A stretch of DNA of 64,000 bases from Bradyrhizobium sp. WSM3983 (GTDB taxonomy: Bacteria; Pseudomonadota; Alphaproteobacteria; Rhizobiales; Xanthobacteraceae): the NCBI RefSeq assembly GCF_000473045.1, contig NZ_AXAY01000021.1, positions 101,123-165,122 of the forward strand. Reading direction: 5' to 3'. Positions within the stretch are counted from its first letter, which is position 1, and every line of letters begins with the position of its first letter. The translations under genes were made by a program, and so were the position numbers. Shown piece by piece: positions 62,813 to 64,000 of the stretch. The notes beneath the pieces were generated by a model, which worked only from the letters and a program-made list of their open reading frames with translations, was not told where the DNA came from and did no database searches.

Positions 62813-63052
62813 TCACATCATCTCCATCATGCGGAAAGTTGGACATGTCGCAGCGTTACGCCCTGCTTCACCCAAGACAGTCTCTCTGACCAATTCAATC
62901 GTGATGAGATGAGGGCGCAACAGATCGAAGTCGGCCGCGTCGAGCATTCGCAGCAATTGGTTGGGCGGTGGTCCGCTCGCGATCATGCAGGATCGATCCA
63001 GCGCGTTCGGTGGGACGTCGGCGTCGCGCTTCGGCATCTGGTTGCGCGACAA
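62813..63052 (-). pseudogene. Truncated Crp/Fnr-like fragment
   Basis: A 79-residue frame contains PPPNQLLRMLDAADFDLLRPHLITIELVRETVLGEAG. It aligns by eye with residues 14-48 of the neighbouring regulator (NGFLSALSADDYELIRAHL...). After GEAG the similarity stops, and the frame ends about 16 residues later. No helix-turn-helix follows. It is therefore the stump of a second Crp/Fnr gene. The surrounding bases are AT-richer than the flanks. Confidence 0.65.
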
Positions 63053-63135
63053 AATGGGCTATACCGTAATGGTTGTGTTTATGTCCACATACCCGTTGGA
63101 GGGCAGACAGCTTGCCGCAGCTCGGCGCCGCGCGC

Positions 63136-63222
63136 TGCCCGCGCAAGCCGTTCACGCCGGATGCGCTGCTGGCCGCCGTCAGGGACTGTCTCGCGGAGCA
63201 ACGTGCCGCTGCCGCGCAGTTG
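63136..63222 (+). pseudogene. Remnant of a response-regulator receiver domain
   Basis: The short stretch CPRKPFTPDALLAAVRDCLAEQ matches the end of receiver domains (the Lys-Pro-Phe switch region and last helix, usually L.KPF....L...V...L). No Asp-containing core precedes it in any frame nearby. It appears to be a leftover of a deleted or rearranged response regulator. The call is from pattern memory only. Confidence 0.45.
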
Positions 63223-63647
63223 CATTACCGCGTTATCGATCGCGACGCCCGCGAGGTAAGAGTCCGTTTACCGCGAGCGCAGCCCTTGCGGACTTCAGCA
63301 CAACATCGACAGACGGTCGCACACGCGATTCCGATCGCGCGTGATTTGATTCAATTCGCGCGTGCCGTGCATATCCCTCCATATTGGCAGGCTTTTTTTA
63401 CGCGCGTCGTGGCGCTGTTATCCGCGCGTTTACCTGTCGCGTTTCCGACCTGATGCTGCGTACGGGGTTTGCCGAAAACGGCAGACCCGCGCGGTCGAAC
63501 AGCAAACTTCGCTTCAATCTCCGTATTAGCACGGAGGATGAAATTAACGGGACCGTGAAATGGGTTGTCTAACGATCTAGGAGCGGACTTCCGCCGATTC
63601 CAAGCGCGGCGCAGGTGTCGAGGTCCAGCTCAGTTAAGGCGTAGCTC
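63223..63647. other. Gene-poor region upstream of cheA
   Basis: About 420 bases contain several frame-broken reading frames, none convincing. One ends KLRFNLRISTEDEINGTVKWVV. The region just before cheA has a TTAAGG site about 9 bases from the start codon. No promoter could be fixed. Confidence 0.5.
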
Positions 63648-64000
63648 ATGGATGATCTGTTGCGGGAGTTTCTGACGGAGACCAGCGAGAGCCTGGACAC
63701 CGTCGACAATCAGCTGGTGAAGTTCGAGCAGGAGCCGAACAACGCCAAGATTCTCGATAACATCTTCCGCCTGGTCCACACCATCAAGGGTACGTGCGGC
63801 TTCCTCGGACTGCCGCGGCTTGAAGCGCTGGCGCATGCCGGCGAGACCCTGATGAGCAAATTCCGCGACGGCATGCCGGTGACCGGACCGGCGGTGACGC
63901 TGATCCTGTCCTCGATCGACCGCATCAAGGAAATTCTCGCAGGCCTGGAGGCGACCGAAGCCGAGCCCGAAGGCACCGACCGCGATCTCATCGACAAGCT
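63648..64000 (+). CDS. cheA: Chemotaxis histidine kinase CheA, N-terminal part (runs off the window)
   Basis: The visible 117 residues form the P1 (Hpt) domain. It starts MDDLLREFLTETSESLDTVD, with the phospho-accepting H44 in RLVHTIKGTCGFLGL, and continues through the next helices (HAGETLMSKFRDG). This is the usual start of CheA proteins. The catalytic and CheW-binding domains lie outside the window. The ATG at 63648 was chosen from the family N-terminus and the AAGG site upstream. It is probably the first gene of a chemotaxis operon continuing to the right. Confidence 0.92.
   Translation, partial: MDDLLREFLTETSESLDTVDNQLVKFEQEPNNAKILDNIFRLVHTIKGTCGFLGLPRLEALAHAGETLMSKFRDGMPVTGPAVTLILSSIDRIKEILAGLEATEAEPEGTDRDLIDK

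Overview
The window is a chromosomal segment of a high-GC alphaproteobacterium of the order Hyphomicrobiales, most probably Bradyrhizobium or a close relative. The basis is the gene order (mdh-sucC-sucD-sucA-odhB-lpdA; xerC/priA next to the split atpHAGDC operon; rplU-rpmA-obgE-proB-proA-nadD-rsfS-rlmH-envC-ctpA), the GC-rich codon use, and many short palindromic intergenic repeats. Species cannot be fixed from the sequence alone. Both edges cut genes: an ABC permease on the left and cheA on the right.

Layout. 0-5.4 kb: a YbbA/YbbP-like ABC exporter divergent from a TesA-like esterase, an RNA cyclic phosphodiesterase, a VapBC pair and zapE. 5.4-16.2 kb: a TCA block (mdh, sucC, a DUF1579-like gene, sucD, sucA, odhB, an SDR, lpdA). 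16.2-21.7 kb: two small membrane proteins, xerC divergent from priA, and an RlpA-like protein. 22.3-27.4 kb: F1 ATP synthase genes atpHAGDC. 27.6-29.2 kb: a class III cyclase with a predicted periplasmic tail. 29.3-39.0 kb, minus strand: two Nudix hydrolases, a YibQ-like deacetylase, ctpA, envC, rlmH, rsfS, nadD, proA, proB. 39.2-46.1 kb: a Bug-type binding protein, a sulfatase-like hydrolase, obgE, a DMT transporter, a GNAT enzyme, rpmA and rplU. 46.4-49.3 kb: an unusual ROK kinase-like gene, an alpha/beta hydrolase and tRNA-Ser(CGA). 49.4-52.3 kb: a small accessory patch beside the tRNA (FAD monooxygenase with palindromic upstream site, a CPH/CPxC protein, a second VapBC pair). 52.3-56.6 kb: a DUF2157/GDYXXLXY pair and a MocR regulator divergent from an EamA transporter. 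56.6-64 kb: signalling genes (a degenerate EAL protein, a LuxR-type regulator with a histidine-kinase-like N-terminus lacking the phospho-His, an Hpt protein, a Crp/Fnr regulator, decayed regulator fragments, cheA).

How the genes fit together. Most of the window is housekeeping: 2-oxoglutarate to malate metabolism, ATP synthesis, ribosome assembly and silencing, NAD and proline synthesis, and cell-wall remodelling. Accessory material lies mainly near the tRNA-Ser gene and at the right end. At least five families of imperfect palindromic repeats sit in intergenic gaps, including inside the atp, suc and pro operons. Four of them share GTCRT...AYGAC ends, which suggests one class of non-autonomous element.

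The strongest unusual observation is the ROK-like gene at 46458-47618, whose two halves appear in circularly permuted order. No CRISPR array, rRNA, prophage or intact insertion sequence was seen.
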